A DNA stretch of 64,000 nucleotides from Microbacterium sp. Root553 (GTDB taxonomy: Bacteria > Actinomycetota > Actinomycetes > Actinomycetales > Microbacteriaceae), in assembly GCF_001426995.1 (NCBI RefSeq), contig NZ_LMFY01000001.1, positions 300,241 through 364,240 of the forward strand, given 5' to 3'. The notes below the pieces were generated by a model that saw only the letters and a program-made list of their open reading frames with translations, was not told the origin of the DNA and ran no database searches. This document shows positions 8,162 through 16,834 of this stretch, piece by piece (positions within the stretch are counted from its first letter, which is position 1; every line of letters begins with the position of its first letter). Made by a program: the position numbers and the translations under genes.

Positions 8162-8449
8162 GTGCACCTCATGAACGACGCTCAGATCTGGACGATGATC
8201 GGGTGCTTCACCGCTCTCATGTTCGGGATGCTGACGGTCGTCTCGACGCTCTTCATCCGCGTCGTCCGGGCCGAGATCGGCGGACTCCGCGGGGAGGTCG
8301 GTGGGCTCCGCGGGGAGATGAACGCCCAGATCGGCGGGCTCCGCAACGAGATGAACGCCCGCTTCGACGCGGTGAACTCGCGCATCGACGGGCTCGATCG
8401 TGACATGCAGGCCGTCGTGAAGCGCACCTTCGGCCTCGACCGCGACTGA
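8162..8449 (+). CDS. Single-TM protein with coiled-coil repeats
   Basis: A 95-aa protein: an N-terminal TM segment (WTMIGCFTALMFGMLTVVSTLF, abbreviated here to residues about 9-30) and a cytoplasmic or extracellular coiled coil made of 7- to 11-residue repeats of the type AEIGGLRGEV, GGLRGEMNAQI, GGLRNEMNARF. GTG 8162 is chosen because GAGG sits 8 bases upstream; ATG 8171 is in frame but too far. Similar membrane-anchored repeat proteins are common hypotheticals in this group. It converges on the MFS gene with a 2-base gap. Confidence 0.6.
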   Translation: MHLMNDAQIWTMIGCFTALMFGMLTVVSTLFIRVVRAEIGGLRGEVGGLRGEMNAQIGGLRNEMNARFDAVNSRIDGLDRDMQAVVKRTFGLDRD

Positions 8450-8451
8450 CG

Positions 8452-9906
8452 TCAGACGATCGGGGCGGCGACCGCCTCGGCGTCCGCCCGGTCGGTGAAC
8501 GCCTCCTTCGGGACGAACACGAGGATCGCGGCCGCCACGAGTGCGGTGACACCGCAGACCACCCAGACCGTGATGTAGCCGGCGAAGGATCCGGCTGTGC
8601 CCTCGACCGCTCCGCTCACGCCGTTCAGCAGCGCGATGCCGAAGACGCACGACGCGATCGCCCCGCCCACGGTCTTGACCGAGTTCGTGAGTCCCGTCGC
8701 GACGCCGGTCTGGGTGGCGGGCGCGGCCGAGGCGGCCGCCGCGGGAAGAGCCGCCACGAGCGCACCCGATCCGAGTCCGACGACGGCCATGTTCGTGACG
8801 ACCTGCAGATACGAGTCATGGAACGGCAGGAAGAGGAGGAAGCCGATGCCCACGAGCAGCGACGCACCCATGAGAGTCACCCGCGGGGTGAGCACCCGCG
8901 CGATCACCGGGAACAGCAGGGCGCCGACGATCATCGCGATCAGATACAGCCCGATGATCAGGGAGGTCGCGAACCCGGTCGTGCCCAACCCATAGCCGTA
9001 CTCGCCGGGGTCGGTGCGGGCGAAGGTCGACAGCGGCGCCTGGGCTCCGAGCACGCTCACGCCGAACAGTCCGGCGGTGAGGAACACCGGGCCGAGCGCG
9101 GGCGAGCGGAACATGCGCACGTCGATGAGCGGATCCTCGCAGCGCAGCTCCCAGAGCACGAAGGGGATCACGAGCAGGATGCCGAGGAGCACCACCGCCC
9201 ACGACCACGGGTTCGCGAGTCCACCCTCGAGGCGCAGCAGGCTGAGGCCACCGGTGAAGCAGATCAGCGCCATCGAGATGAGCACGACGCCGACGGTGTC
9301 GAAGACGCCGCCTGTCGGGTCGGGCGATTCCTTCACCCCGAACAGGATCACGAAGAAGCAGACGACGATGAGCACGGCCGGGATGAGGAGCACGACCGTC
9401 AGCGGCAGCACGTCGATGAGAGCCCCGCCGACCAGCGCTCCGATGATGGCACCGCCCTCGAGCGCCGCGACGAGGAGTCCTGCCGCCTTCGCCGTGATCG
9501 ACGACCGTCCCTCCATGCGCCGCGAGCGCGACCAGATCAGCGCGATCTCGAGCGGCAGCCACACGACGTAGAAGCCCATCAGCGTCCAGCCGATGAGGAA
9601 CACGGGAAAGGAGTCGGTGAAGGGCAGCACCAGGGCTGCCGCGGCGGTCAGCGCGGTGGATATCAGCAGCATCCGCTTGTGGCCGACCATGTCGCCGAGC
9701 TTCGCGAACGCGGGCACGACGAGCGCCGACAGCATGAGCTGCGTGCCTTCGAGCCAGTTGACGTCGGCGTCGTGGATGCCGAGATGACGAGCGATGTCGG
9801 TGAGCATGGGCGTGTAATAACCCTGCAGGACGCCGCTGGTGAATTCGACGAACGCCAGGAACCCGACGACCGTGGCCAGAGTGCCCAGAGTGCGGCTGCG
9901 CGTCAT
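8452..9906 (-). CDS. MFS transporter, 14-TM DHA2-like
   Basis: A 484-aa integral membrane transporter. Features seen are the TM1 region (VGFLAFVEFTSGVLQGYY), the loop 2-3 signature KLGDMVGHKRM, the mid-protein GGVFDTVGVVLISMAL segment typical of 14-TM members, and LTNSVKTVGGAIASCVFG late in the protein. Substrate unknown; drug or metabolite export is the usual role. It is convergent with the small coiled-coil gene and 55 bases downstream of the M20 peptidase gene on the same strand. Confidence 0.85.
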   Translation of the reverse strand: MTRSRTLGTLATVVGFLAFVEFTSGVLQGYYTPMLTDIARHLGIHDADVNWLEGTQLMLSALVVPAFAKLGDMVGHKRMLLISTALTAAAALVLPFTDSFPVFLIGWTLMGFYVVWLPLEIALIWSRSRRMEGRSSITAKAAGLLVAALEGGAIIGALVGGALIDVLPLTVVLLIPAVLIVVCFFVILFGVKESPDPTGGVFDTVGVVLISMALICFTGGLSLLRLEGGLANPWSWAVVLLGILLVIPFVLWELRCEDPLIDVRMFRSPALGPVFLTAGLFGVSVLGAQAPLSTFARTDPGEYGYGLGTTGFATSLIIGLYLIAMIVGALLFPVIARVLTPRVTLMGASLLVGIGFLLFLPFHDSYLQVVTNMAVVGLGSGALVAALPAAAASAAPATQTGVATGLTNSVKTVGGAIASCVFGIALLNGVSGAVEGTAGSFAGYITVWVVCGVTALVAAAILVFVPKEAFTDRADAEAVAAPIV

Positions 9907-9961
9907 CGCGGCTCCTCGATGAAAGGGATGACCGGGCGCTCGAGCACCCGGCGGGGTGAGA

Positions 9962-11305
9962 TCACCCTAGCCCGAGGATGAGGGCGCGGTGGAACCGCTC
10001 CCCCCGCTCGAGGGCTGCGATCTCGACGTATTCATCGACCCCGTGGATCGACGCGCGCTGCGCGTTCGACATCTCCAACGGTGCGAAGCGGTAGACGGCG
10101 GGCGCGAAGCGATGGAAATGCCGCGAATCCGTCGCCGCCATCATCACGTACGGCACCGCTGCGACCCCCGGATGCGACACCGCGAGCGCATCGGCCAGCA
10201 GCGCGAACTGGGCGTTGTCGGTCGCGGACTCGGGCGACGGAGCACTCGCCTCCTCGACCGTCACGGTGACGAGCGGATCGCGGATGCGCCTGCGGACCCG
10301 CAGCACGGCCTGCTGGGGCGTCTCCCCGAGCGCGATCCGCAGGTTGAGAGTCGCCGATGCCTGCGACGGGAGGACGTTCGCGGCCGTGCCGCCGGACTGC
10401 ATGGTCGGTGCCACCGTCGTGCGCACGAGAGCCGAGGACTCGCCGCCGAGAGCGGCGAACAGGCGACCGGTGAGCCACGGCGCGGATCCCAGCAGTCTCA
10501 GCAGATGACCTGCCTGCCCCGGGGTCTGCGCCCCGAGCTGCGACAGCATCCGACCGACGGCCCTCGACGGACGGGGACGGAACGTCGACGGCCCCAGACG
10601 CTCGAGAGCGCGGGCGATCCGGCGGACGGCCGTGCGCGTCGGAGGCGCCGACGCATGCCCGCCGTCGCCGCGTGCCGAGAGCGTGAGGGTCATCAGGCCC
10701 TTCTCCCCGACCCCGATCATGGCGGCTCGCCCAGGGACGAACGGCAGCGGAGCGTCGACGACGGCGCCACCCTCGTCGACCACGAGCCAGGGCACGATGC
10801 CGCGCTCGCGGAACGAGCGGGCGATCTCCCTGGCGGCATCTCCGTACGTCTCCTCATTGCCGCCGAACGAGAGATAGACGTCGCGAGCGGGCACGACGCC
10901 CTCGGCGAGGAGGTTCTCGACCGCTTCGAGCACCACGAGCAGCGGCCCCTTGTCGTCGAGTGCGCCCCGCCCGTGCACGAGACCGTCGGCGATCACACCG
11001 GCGAACGGCGGGTGCGTCCACTCGTCGCTCTCGTCGACCGGCACGACGTCGTAGTGGGCCATGAGCACCACGGGGCCACCGGGCGCGGCGCCACTGCCCG
11101 CCCAGTGGAAGAGCAGTCCGAACTCGGTGTGCCTCTCGATGGTGAGCCGCTCGTGCACGAGCGGGTAGAGCTCGGCGATCAGTGCCACGAAGTCCTCGAA
11201 CGGACCGGTTCCCCGCTGCTCGAGTTCTGCCGAGACGGTCGGCAGCTGGATCATCTGCGCGAGGCGCTCGGCGATTCCGGGGCGGGGTGCGGTCACGTCG
11301 GCCAT
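9962..11305 (-). CDS. M20 family zinc metallopeptidase
   Basis: A 447-aa di-zinc amidohydrolase/peptidase. Metal-ligand motifs are visible: MAHYDVVPV (His), GRGALDDKGP (bridging Asp) and FGGNEETYG (Glu pair including the general base). A dimerisation domain sits between residues about 205 and 340. Likely cytosolic and active on small peptides or N-acyl amino acids. Start placed at ATG 11305, with GGAGGG 11 bases upstream; an in-frame GTG at 11329 would add 8 residues but has no ribosome binding site. Confidence 0.87.
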   Translation of the reverse strand: MADVTAPRPGIAERLAQMIQLPTVSAELEQRGTGPFEDFVALIAELYPLVHERLTIERHTEFGLLFHWAGSGAAPGGPVVLMAHYDVVPVDESDEWTHPPFAGVIADGLVHGRGALDDKGPLLVVLEAVENLLAEGVVPARDVYLSFGGNEETYGDAAREIARSFRERGIVPWLVVDEGGAVVDAPLPFVPGRAAMIGVGEKGLMTLTLSARGDGGHASAPPTRTAVRRIARALERLGPSTFRPRPSRAVGRMLSQLGAQTPGQAGHLLRLLGSAPWLTGRLFAALGGESSALVRTTVAPTMQSGGTAANVLPSQASATLNLRIALGETPQQAVLRVRRRIRDPLVTVTVEEASAPSPESATDNAQFALLADALAVSHPGVAAVPYVMMAATDSRHFHRFAPAVYRFAPLEMSNAQRASIHGVDEYVEIAALERGERFHRALILGLG

Positions 11306-11361
11306 CGTATCGCCGGCCCTCCGTGTCACGGGCGGCGAGCGAGGCGCGAGACAATGGAGGG

Positions 11362-12372
11362 ATGAGTCTGTTCGCTCTGGCCCCCACGCGCGGTCCGCGC
11401 TGGCACCTGGCGACGCAGGCCGCTCTCGGCATCGCCGTCCCGATCGCCGTCATGACCGTGCTCGGCGCGCCGTCGCTCGGCTACATCGCGGCGTCCGGGG
11501 CCTTCACCGTGCTCTTCGCGGGCGCCGCGCCGGTGCGGGATCGGGCGCGGATCCTGCCGTTCGTGGCCGCCGGCCTCATAGTCAGCGCCCTTCTCGGCGT
11601 CCTGGCCTCCGCGAGCCCGTGGCTGGTGAGCATCGGCGTGGTCGTCGTCGCGATCGTCGGCGCGGCTCTCTCGTTCGGGTTCCGCCTCGGCCCGCCCGGC
11701 CCCCTGTTCTTCGTGCTGGTGTTCGGTCTCTCCGCCCACGTGATCGCCAGTTCGCCGATCCCGCCGACCGGCTACATCGCGGCACTCGCGGCAGGCTGCA
11801 CGTTCTCCTACGCGGTCGCGATGGCGCCGCTGCTCCTCCCCCGCGCACGGGCGGTAGCCCCGACCCCGCTGCGACGGCTCTTACCCGGCCCCGCGTTCAC
11901 GGCCGACACACGCATGCTCGTGCTGCGCGTGGCGATCGTCGCGGTCCTCGGCGTGCTGCTGGGCCTGCTCGTCGATCCGACACGGACCTATTGGATCGTC
12001 GGTTCCGCGGTCGCCGTGGTCGGGGTCGCCGCCGCGCGTCGCGCCGCCCTGCAGCGAGGACTCCACCGGATGCTCGGCACCGTGGTCGGAGCAGGCGTGT
12101 ACGCACTGCTCGCGCTGCTGCATCCGTCAGGTCTCTGGCTGGCGCTGCTGCTGGGCGCGCTCCAGTTCACGATCGAGCTCGTGGTGGTGCGCAACTACGC
12201 CCTGGCGCTCGTGTTCATCACTCCGCTGGTGCTGCTGCTCACCGGCGCGGCGACCGGCGAGATCGGATCGATGCAGGTCGCCGGGGAGCGGATCATCGAC
12301 ACCCTGGTGGGTGCGGCGCTCGGCGCGGCCTCGGGAGTACTGCATCCCCGAGCGGCCCCCGCAGCCCCCTGA
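11362..12372 (+). CDS. FUSC (fusaric acid resistance-like) family membrane protein
   Basis: A 336-aa polytopic membrane protein with two blocks of five to six hydrophobic segments around a hydrophilic linker (RARAVAPTPLRRLLPG, residues about 160-180), the layout of FUSC/YccS-type proteins. The second block starts with LRVAIVAVLGVLLG and contains DPTRTYWIVGSAVAVVG, a recognisable FUSC motif. ATG 11362 follows GGAGG. The family exports aromatic acids or is of unknown role. Divergent from the M20 peptidase gene with 56 bases between starts. Confidence 0.77.
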   Translation: MSLFALAPTRGPRWHLATQAALGIAVPIAVMTVLGAPSLGYIAASGAFTVLFAGAAPVRDRARILPFVAAGLIVSALLGVLASASPWLVSIGVVVVAIVGAALSFGFRLGPPGPLFFVLVFGLSAHVIASSPIPPTGYIAALAAGCTFSYAVAMAPLLLPRARAVAPTPLRRLLPGPAFTADTRMLVLRVAIVAVLGVLLGLLVDPTRTYWIVGSAVAVVGVAAARRAALQRGLHRMLGTVVGAGVYALLALLHPSGLWLALLLGALQFTIELVVVRNYALALVFITPLVLLLTGAATGEIGSMQVAGERIIDTLVGAALGAASGVLHPRAAPAAP

Positions 12373-12402
12373 CCCGGGCTCTGCGCAGGCGGGGACACCG
12401 CC

Positions 12403-12432
12403 CCCGGGAACACCGCACCCGGGAACACCACA
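12403..12432. repeat. Two tandem 15-bp direct repeats
   Basis: CCCGGGAACACCGCA followed directly by CCCGGGAACACCACA (14/15 identical), preceded by a partial copy. Located between the FUSC and thioredoxin-like genes. No function is evident. Confidence 0.6.
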
Positions 12433-12474
12433 CCGAGCCGATCGGTTGCATCGGGAGGATCGAGAAGGAGCCCG

Positions 12475-12741
12475 ATGGAACTGACGCTGGTCACATCCGC
12501 GTTCTGCGGAGCCTGCTCCCGCACGCGCGCGGTCCTCGCGGATGCGGTGCGATTCCTGCCGGACGCGACGGTGACCGAGATAGACGTCGCCCGGGAACCG
12601 GATGCGGCCGAAGCCCTCGACATCCGCTTCACACCGACCGTCATCATCCGCGATGCGTCCGGCGCCGAGGTGTTCCGCGCCGAGGGCGTGCCGACCGTGC
12701 CTCAGGTCCTCACCGCGGCGGTGAAGGCCCTCCCGGCCTGA
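12475..12741 (+). CDS. Thioredoxin-like protein with CGAC active site
   Basis: An 88-aa minimal thioredoxin fold: strand 1 ELTLVTS, active site FCGAC at residues 10-14, and the cis-proline segment RFTPTVIIRD near residue 55. It is shorter than classical thioredoxin (about 105 aa) and lacks an N-terminal strand, like glutaredoxin-like or TlpA-small domains used for disulfide exchange. ATG 12475 follows GAAGGAG with good spacing. Convergent with thrC (7 bases between stops). Confidence 0.83.
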   Translation: MELTLVTSAFCGACSRTRAVLADAVRFLPDATVTEIDVAREPDAAEALDIRFTPTVIIRDASGAEVFRAEGVPTVPQVLTAAVKALPA

Positions 12742-12748
12742 GCACCGG

Positions 12749-14152
12749 TCAGCGCAGCGCGTTCGCCTCGATGAACGCGCGCAGCTCGTGCTCGTCGTCG
12801 GCCATCTCGCTGGTGCGCTGCGGGGCATCGAGCATCGCGCGCAGCTCCGACGGGTACTCGAGCTCGACACCGATCGCCTCACGGATCGTCTCGGCGAACT
12901 TCTGCGGCTTCGCGGTCTCGAGCACCAGCATCGGCACTCCGGGCTCCACGTACTCCCGCGCGACCTTGACGCCGTCGGCGGTGTGCGGATCGATGATGTC
13001 GCCCGAGGCGTCGTAGACCGCTTCGATCGTGGCGAGCCGGTCGGCGTGCGTCGAGGTGCCGCTCACGATGCCGAACTCCTCGATGAACCGCGAGAGGTCC
13101 GCGGTGAAGTCGAAGTGCCCCTTGTCGTCGAGGTCCTTCCAGGCGCTGACCACGCGCGAGGCGTCTCGCCCCACCAGCTCGAAGATGAAGCGCTCGAGGT
13201 TCGACGCCTTCGAGATGTCCATCGAGGGGCTCGAGGTCGCCAGGGTCTGCGCGGCGCTGCGGGGACGGTAGACCCCGGTGCGGAAGAACTCGTCGAGCAC
13301 GTTGTTCTCGTTCGCGGCGAGGACGAGGCGACGGATCGGCAGCCCCATCTGCTTCGCGAAGAACCCGGAGAGGATGTTGCCGAAGTTGCCCGACGGCACC
13401 GTGAACGAGACCTCGGTCCATCCGCCGACGTCCGTCGCCCTCAGCCAGGCCCAGAAGTAGTAGACGACCTGCGCGGTGATGCGCGCGAGGTTGATGGAGT
13501 TGACTGCGCCCAGGTTCTGCGCGCGCTTGAAATCGAGGTCGCCCGCCAGCTTCTTGACGAGGTTCTGGCAGTCGTCGAACACGCCGTCGACGACGATGTT
13601 GTGGATGTTCTCATCGTCGAGCGAGAACATCTGCGCACGCTGGAACGCGCTCATGCGTCCCTTCGGCGACAGCATGAAGACCGAGATGCGATCCTTGCCG
13701 CGCAGGGCGTGCTCGGCCGCAGATCCGGTGTCTCCCGAGGTCGCGCCGAGGATGTTCAGCACCGAGCCCTTGCGTTCGAGCGCGTACTCGACGACCTGGC
13801 CGAGGAACTGCATCGCCATGTCCTTGAACGCCAGCGTCGGCCCCTCCGAGAGCCCCACCAGGGTGAGGTCATCGTCGATCGCCCGCAGCGGCACGACCGC
13901 CTCGGGGAACGGCTCGTAGGCCGCCGCCGTCATGCGCGCGAGGTCGGCGCGGGGGATGTCGGTGGCGAAGAGACCCAGCACCTCGGTCGCGAGCTGCGGA
14001 TAGGTCAGTGCGCGCCAGCGCTCGAGGGTCTCGCCGTCGACCGTCGGCATCGTCTCGGGCACCGCGAGACCGCCGTCGGGGGCGAGTCCTTCGAGCAGCG
14101 TCTCGCAGTACGGCAGCGGCTGCATGCCGCCTCGGGTGGAGATGTACTGCAC
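12749..14152 (-). CDS. thrC: Threonine synthase
   Basis: PLP enzyme converting O-phosphohomoserine to threonine. The 467-aa protein is the long (E. coli/yeast-type) form: N-terminus MQYISTRGG, then LAFKDMAMQFLG with the PLP-binding lysine, SGDTGSAA phosphate-binding loop, and NFGNILSGF later. Length and all motifs are normal. It is not next to hom or thrB in this window, so its operon context is unusual only in being single. Divergent from the trehalose operon; a perfect palindrome lies at 14281. Confidence 0.95.
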   Translation of the reverse strand: MQYISTRGGMQPLPYCETLLEGLAPDGGLAVPETMPTVDGETLERWRALTYPQLATEVLGLFATDIPRADLARMTAAAYEPFPEAVVPLRAIDDDLTLVGLSEGPTLAFKDMAMQFLGQVVEYALERKGSVLNILGATSGDTGSAAEHALRGKDRISVFMLSPKGRMSAFQRAQMFSLDDENIHNIVVDGVFDDCQNLVKKLAGDLDFKRAQNLGAVNSINLARITAQVVYYFWAWLRATDVGGWTEVSFTVPSGNFGNILSGFFAKQMGLPIRRLVLAANENNVLDEFFRTGVYRPRSAAQTLATSSPSMDISKASNLERFIFELVGRDASRVVSAWKDLDDKGHFDFTADLSRFIEEFGIVSGTSTHADRLATIEAVYDASGDIIDPHTADGVKVAREYVEPGVPMLVLETAKPQKFAETIREAIGVELEYPSELRAMLDAPQRTSEMADDEHELRAFIEANALR

Positions 14153-14280
14153 GGAAGCTCCTCGGTTCGGGATCGGCGCGGGAACTCCATTGTCGCAGGT
14201 GCGGCCGCCCTGATTTCACGGGTCGGCCACGGGCGCGCGGGCACGACTCGAGACATAGCGCGTGATCGCCCTGCTGGCAA

Positions 14281-14292
14281 TGGGATATCCCA
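14281..14292. promoter_or_regulatory. 12-bp perfect palindrome in thrC/trehalose-operon divergent region
   Basis: TGGGATATCCCA, exactly self-complementary, 51 bases upstream of the 94-aa gene and 128 bases upstream of thrC. A candidate operator for either direction. Confidence 0.35.
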
Positions 14293-14342
14293 GATTCACC
14301 CCCGCTCCTATCGTGAGAGCATCAAGAGAATCAGGAGCCATC

Positions 14343-14627
14343 ATGACTGCGAAGACCCATGCCGCACATGACCGGGAGTCCCCGCGGGACCAGGCTTCAC
14401 AGGGAACCACGACTCCGGTCGAAACCCTCTACGAGCGCGTCGACCTCGATCGTTACGTCGTCATGCACGACGGCCCGATAGGTTACATCGAACACGTTCA
14501 TCCGGTCTTCGTCTGCTACGTCGGCCACCCCTACCCGAAAGCCGACGAGGTGGCGCAAGTGCACGACTTCCACGATGCTCTTCAGACCGTTCTGCACCGT
14601 GCAGTCGCGATGCGGCACGCGCGGTGA
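14343..14627 (+). CDS. Hypothetical protein heading the glgX-treY-treZ operon
   Basis: A 94-aa cytoplasmic protein ([17 protein letters not shown] at the start, core [20 protein letters not shown]). The first 30 residues are polar and probably disordered; residues 33-90 look like a compact alpha/beta domain with [23 protein letters not shown], three His and one Cys. AGGAG lies just upstream of ATG 14343, and the stop overlaps the glgX start by 4 bases, so it is translationally coupled to glycogen debranching. I do not recognise a family; a role tied to the operon is inferred from coupling only. Confidence 0.7.
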   Translation: MTAKTHAAHDRESPRDQASQGTTTPVETLYERVDLDRYVVMHDGPIGYIEHVHPVFVCYVGHPYPKADEVAQVHDFHDALQTVLHRAVAMRHAR

Positions 14628-16834
14628 GCCACGACGTCTGGCCTGGATCCCCTTACCCGCTCGGCGCGACCTTCGATGGTCAGGGCACGAACTTCGCCCT
14701 GTTCAGCGAGGGCGCCGAGAAGGTCGAGCTGTGCCTGTTCGACGACGAGGGCACCGAGGAGCGGGTGCCGCTCGACGAGGTCGACGCGTTCGTATGGCAC
14801 GGCTACCTGCCGTCCGTGCAGCCGGGCCAGCTCTACGGGTACCGCGTGCACGGCCCCTACGATCCCGCGCAGGGTCAGCGCTTCAACCCGAACAAGCTGC
14901 TGCTCGACCCGTACGCCAAGTCCGTGTCGGGTGAGATCGACTGGGGTCAGCCGCTCTTCGGCTACACCTTCGGCGACCCCGATTCGCGCAACGACGAGGA
15001 CTCGGCCGCCACCATGGCGAAGGGCGTCGTCATCAACCCCTTCTTCGAGTGGGCCGGCGACCGCCTCCCGAAGACGCCGTATGCGCAGAGCGTGATCTAC
15101 GAGGCCCACGTCAAGGGGCTCACCCAGCTGCATCCCGACGTCCCCGAGGAACTGCGCGGCACCTACGCGGCGATCGCGCACCCGTCGGTCATCGAGCACC
15201 TGGTGCACCTCGGGGTCACCGCACTCGAGCTCATGCCGGTGCATCAGTTCGTGAACGACTCGACGCTGCAGGAGAAGGGCCTCTCGAACTACTGGGGCTA
15301 CAACACGCTCGCCTTCTTCGCCCCGCACAACGACTACGCCTCCAGCGGCGAGCACGGCCAGCAGGTGCAGGAGTTCAAGGCGATGGTGCGCGCGCTGCAC
15401 GCGGCGGGCATCGAGGTCATCCTCGACGTGGTGTACAACCACACCGCCGAAGGCAACCACATGGGCCCGATGCTCTCGATGAGAGGCATCGACAACGAGG
15501 CCTACTACCGGCTCGAAGAGGACCGTCGCTACTACACCGACTACACCGGCACCGGGAACAGCCTCAACGCGGGCAACCCGCACGCGCTGCAGCTCATCAT
15601 GGATTCGCTGCGGTACTGGGTGACCGAGATGCACGTCGACGGCTTCCGCTTCGACCTCGCGTCGACCCTCGCGCGGGAGTTCTACGACGTCGACCGGCTC
15701 GCGGCGTTCTTCGAGCTCGTGCAGCAGGACCCGATCGTCTCTCAGGTGAAGCTCATCGCCGAGCCGTGGGACGTCGGCCCCGGCGGCTACCAGGTCGGCA
15801 ACTTCCCCCCGCAGTGGACAGAGTGGAACGGCAAGTACCGCGACACCGTGCGCGACTTCTGGCGCGGGGAGCCGCAGGCCCTCGGCGAGTTCGCCTCGAG
15901 GCTGACCGGCTCGGCCGACCTCTACGAGCACTCGGGCCGTCGCCCTGTCGCGTCGATCAACTTCGTCACCGCGCACGACGGGTTCACGCTGCGTGACCTC
16001 GTCTCGTACAACGAGAAGCACAACGAGGCCAACGGCGAGGACAACAACGACGGGGAGTCGCACAACCGCTCGAGCAACCAGGGCGTGGAAGGACCGACCG
16101 ACGACGAGAGCGTCAACCGGGTGCGCGCCCGGCAGCAGCGCAATTTCCTTGCCACCCTTCTGCTGTCGCAGGGCGTGCCCATGATCGCCCACGGCGACGA
16201 ACTCGGACGCACGCAGCACGGCAACAACAACGGCTATGCGCAGGACAACGAACTGACCTGGATCGACTGGGAGGCCGCGGATCGACCCCTCGTCGAGTTC
16301 ACGGCCGCCGTCGCAAGACTGCGTCGTGCGCACCCGACCTTCCGGCGCAGCCGATTCTTCGACGGACGCCCTGTGCGGTCGGAGGACGGCGAGCGCGTGC
16401 CGGACGTCGTCTGGCTGCGCCCCGACGGCGGTCGGATGGAGCCGGAGGACTGGGATTCGGGCTTCGGGCTCGCGATCGGCATGTTCCTGAACGGACAGGG
16501 CATCCGGGAGAAGGATCGCCGCGGCCGGCCCGTGTCGGATCAGAACTTCCTCGTCTACTTCCACAGCGGAGCGGATGCGATCGACGCGATGCTCCCCGAT
16601 GACAGGCACGGTCGCGCCTGGGAGGTCGCCATCGACACCGCCGGCGATCGCGCAGGCGGACCCGCGATCGACGCCGGCGCCCCGGTGACGCTCGAGGCCC
16701 ACTCGATGCTGGTGCTGCGCGAGGTCGACCAGACCGAGGTGCCAACCGACGATTCCGTGGAGGCGTCGTTGCGCATCCAGACCGAACGCGCGGAGGCCCC
16801 GGCGCCCGCACCGAGCCCGGAGCTGCCTCGATGA
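14624..16834 (+). CDS. glgX: Glycogen debranching enzyme GlgX (TreX)
   Basis: Isoamylase-type GH13 enzyme that hydrolyses alpha-1,6 branches and feeds linear maltodextrin to TreY. The 736-aa protein has a CBM48-like N-terminal domain ([17 protein letters not shown]) and a GH13 barrel with nucleophile Asp in GFRFDLAS, acid/base Glu in LIAEPWDVG and the stabilising Asp in VTAHDGFT. It starts with GTG 14624 overlapping the previous stop (GTGA) and its own stop overlaps treY (ATGA). C-terminal residues [11 protein letters not shown] form a short Pro-rich tail. Confidence 0.93.
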   Translation: MSHDVWPGSPYPLGATFDGQGTNFALFSEGAEKVELCLFDDEGTEERVPLDEVDAFVWHGYLPSVQPGQLYGYRVHGPYDPAQGQRFNPNKLLLDPYAKSVSGEIDWGQPLFGYTFGDPDSRNDEDSAATMAKGVVINPFFEWAGDRLPKTPYAQSVIYEAHVKGLTQLHPDVPEELRGTYAAIAHPSVIEHLVHLGVTALELMPVHQFVNDSTLQEKGLSNYWGYNTLAFFAPHNDYASSGEHGQQVQEFKAMVRALHAAGIEVILDVVYNHTAEGNHMGPMLSMRGIDNEAYYRLEEDRRYYTDYTGTGNSLNAGNPHALQLIMDSLRYWVTEMHVDGFRFDLASTLAREFYDVDRLAAFFELVQQDPIVSQVKLIAEPWDVGPGGYQVGNFPPQWTEWNGKYRDTVRDFWRGEPQALGEFASRLTGSADLYEHSGRRPVASINFVTAHDGFTLRDLVSYNEKHNEANGEDNNDGESHNRSSNQGVEGPTDDESVNRVRARQQRNFLATLLLSQGVPMIAHGDELGRTQHGNNNGYAQDNELTWIDWEAADRPLVEFTAAVARLRRAHPTFRRSRFFDGRPVRSEDGERVPDVVWLRPDGGRMEPEDWDSGFGLAIGMFLNGQGIREKDRRGRPVSDQNFLVYFHSGADAIDAMLPDDRHGRAWEVAIDTAGDRAGGPAIDAGAPVTLEAHSMLVLREVDQTEVPTDDSVEASLRIQTERAEAPAPAPSPELPR

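Noticed and set aside
12403..12432. CRISPR-like short repeats
   Set aside because: Only two adjacent 15-bp copies, no spacers, no cas genes.
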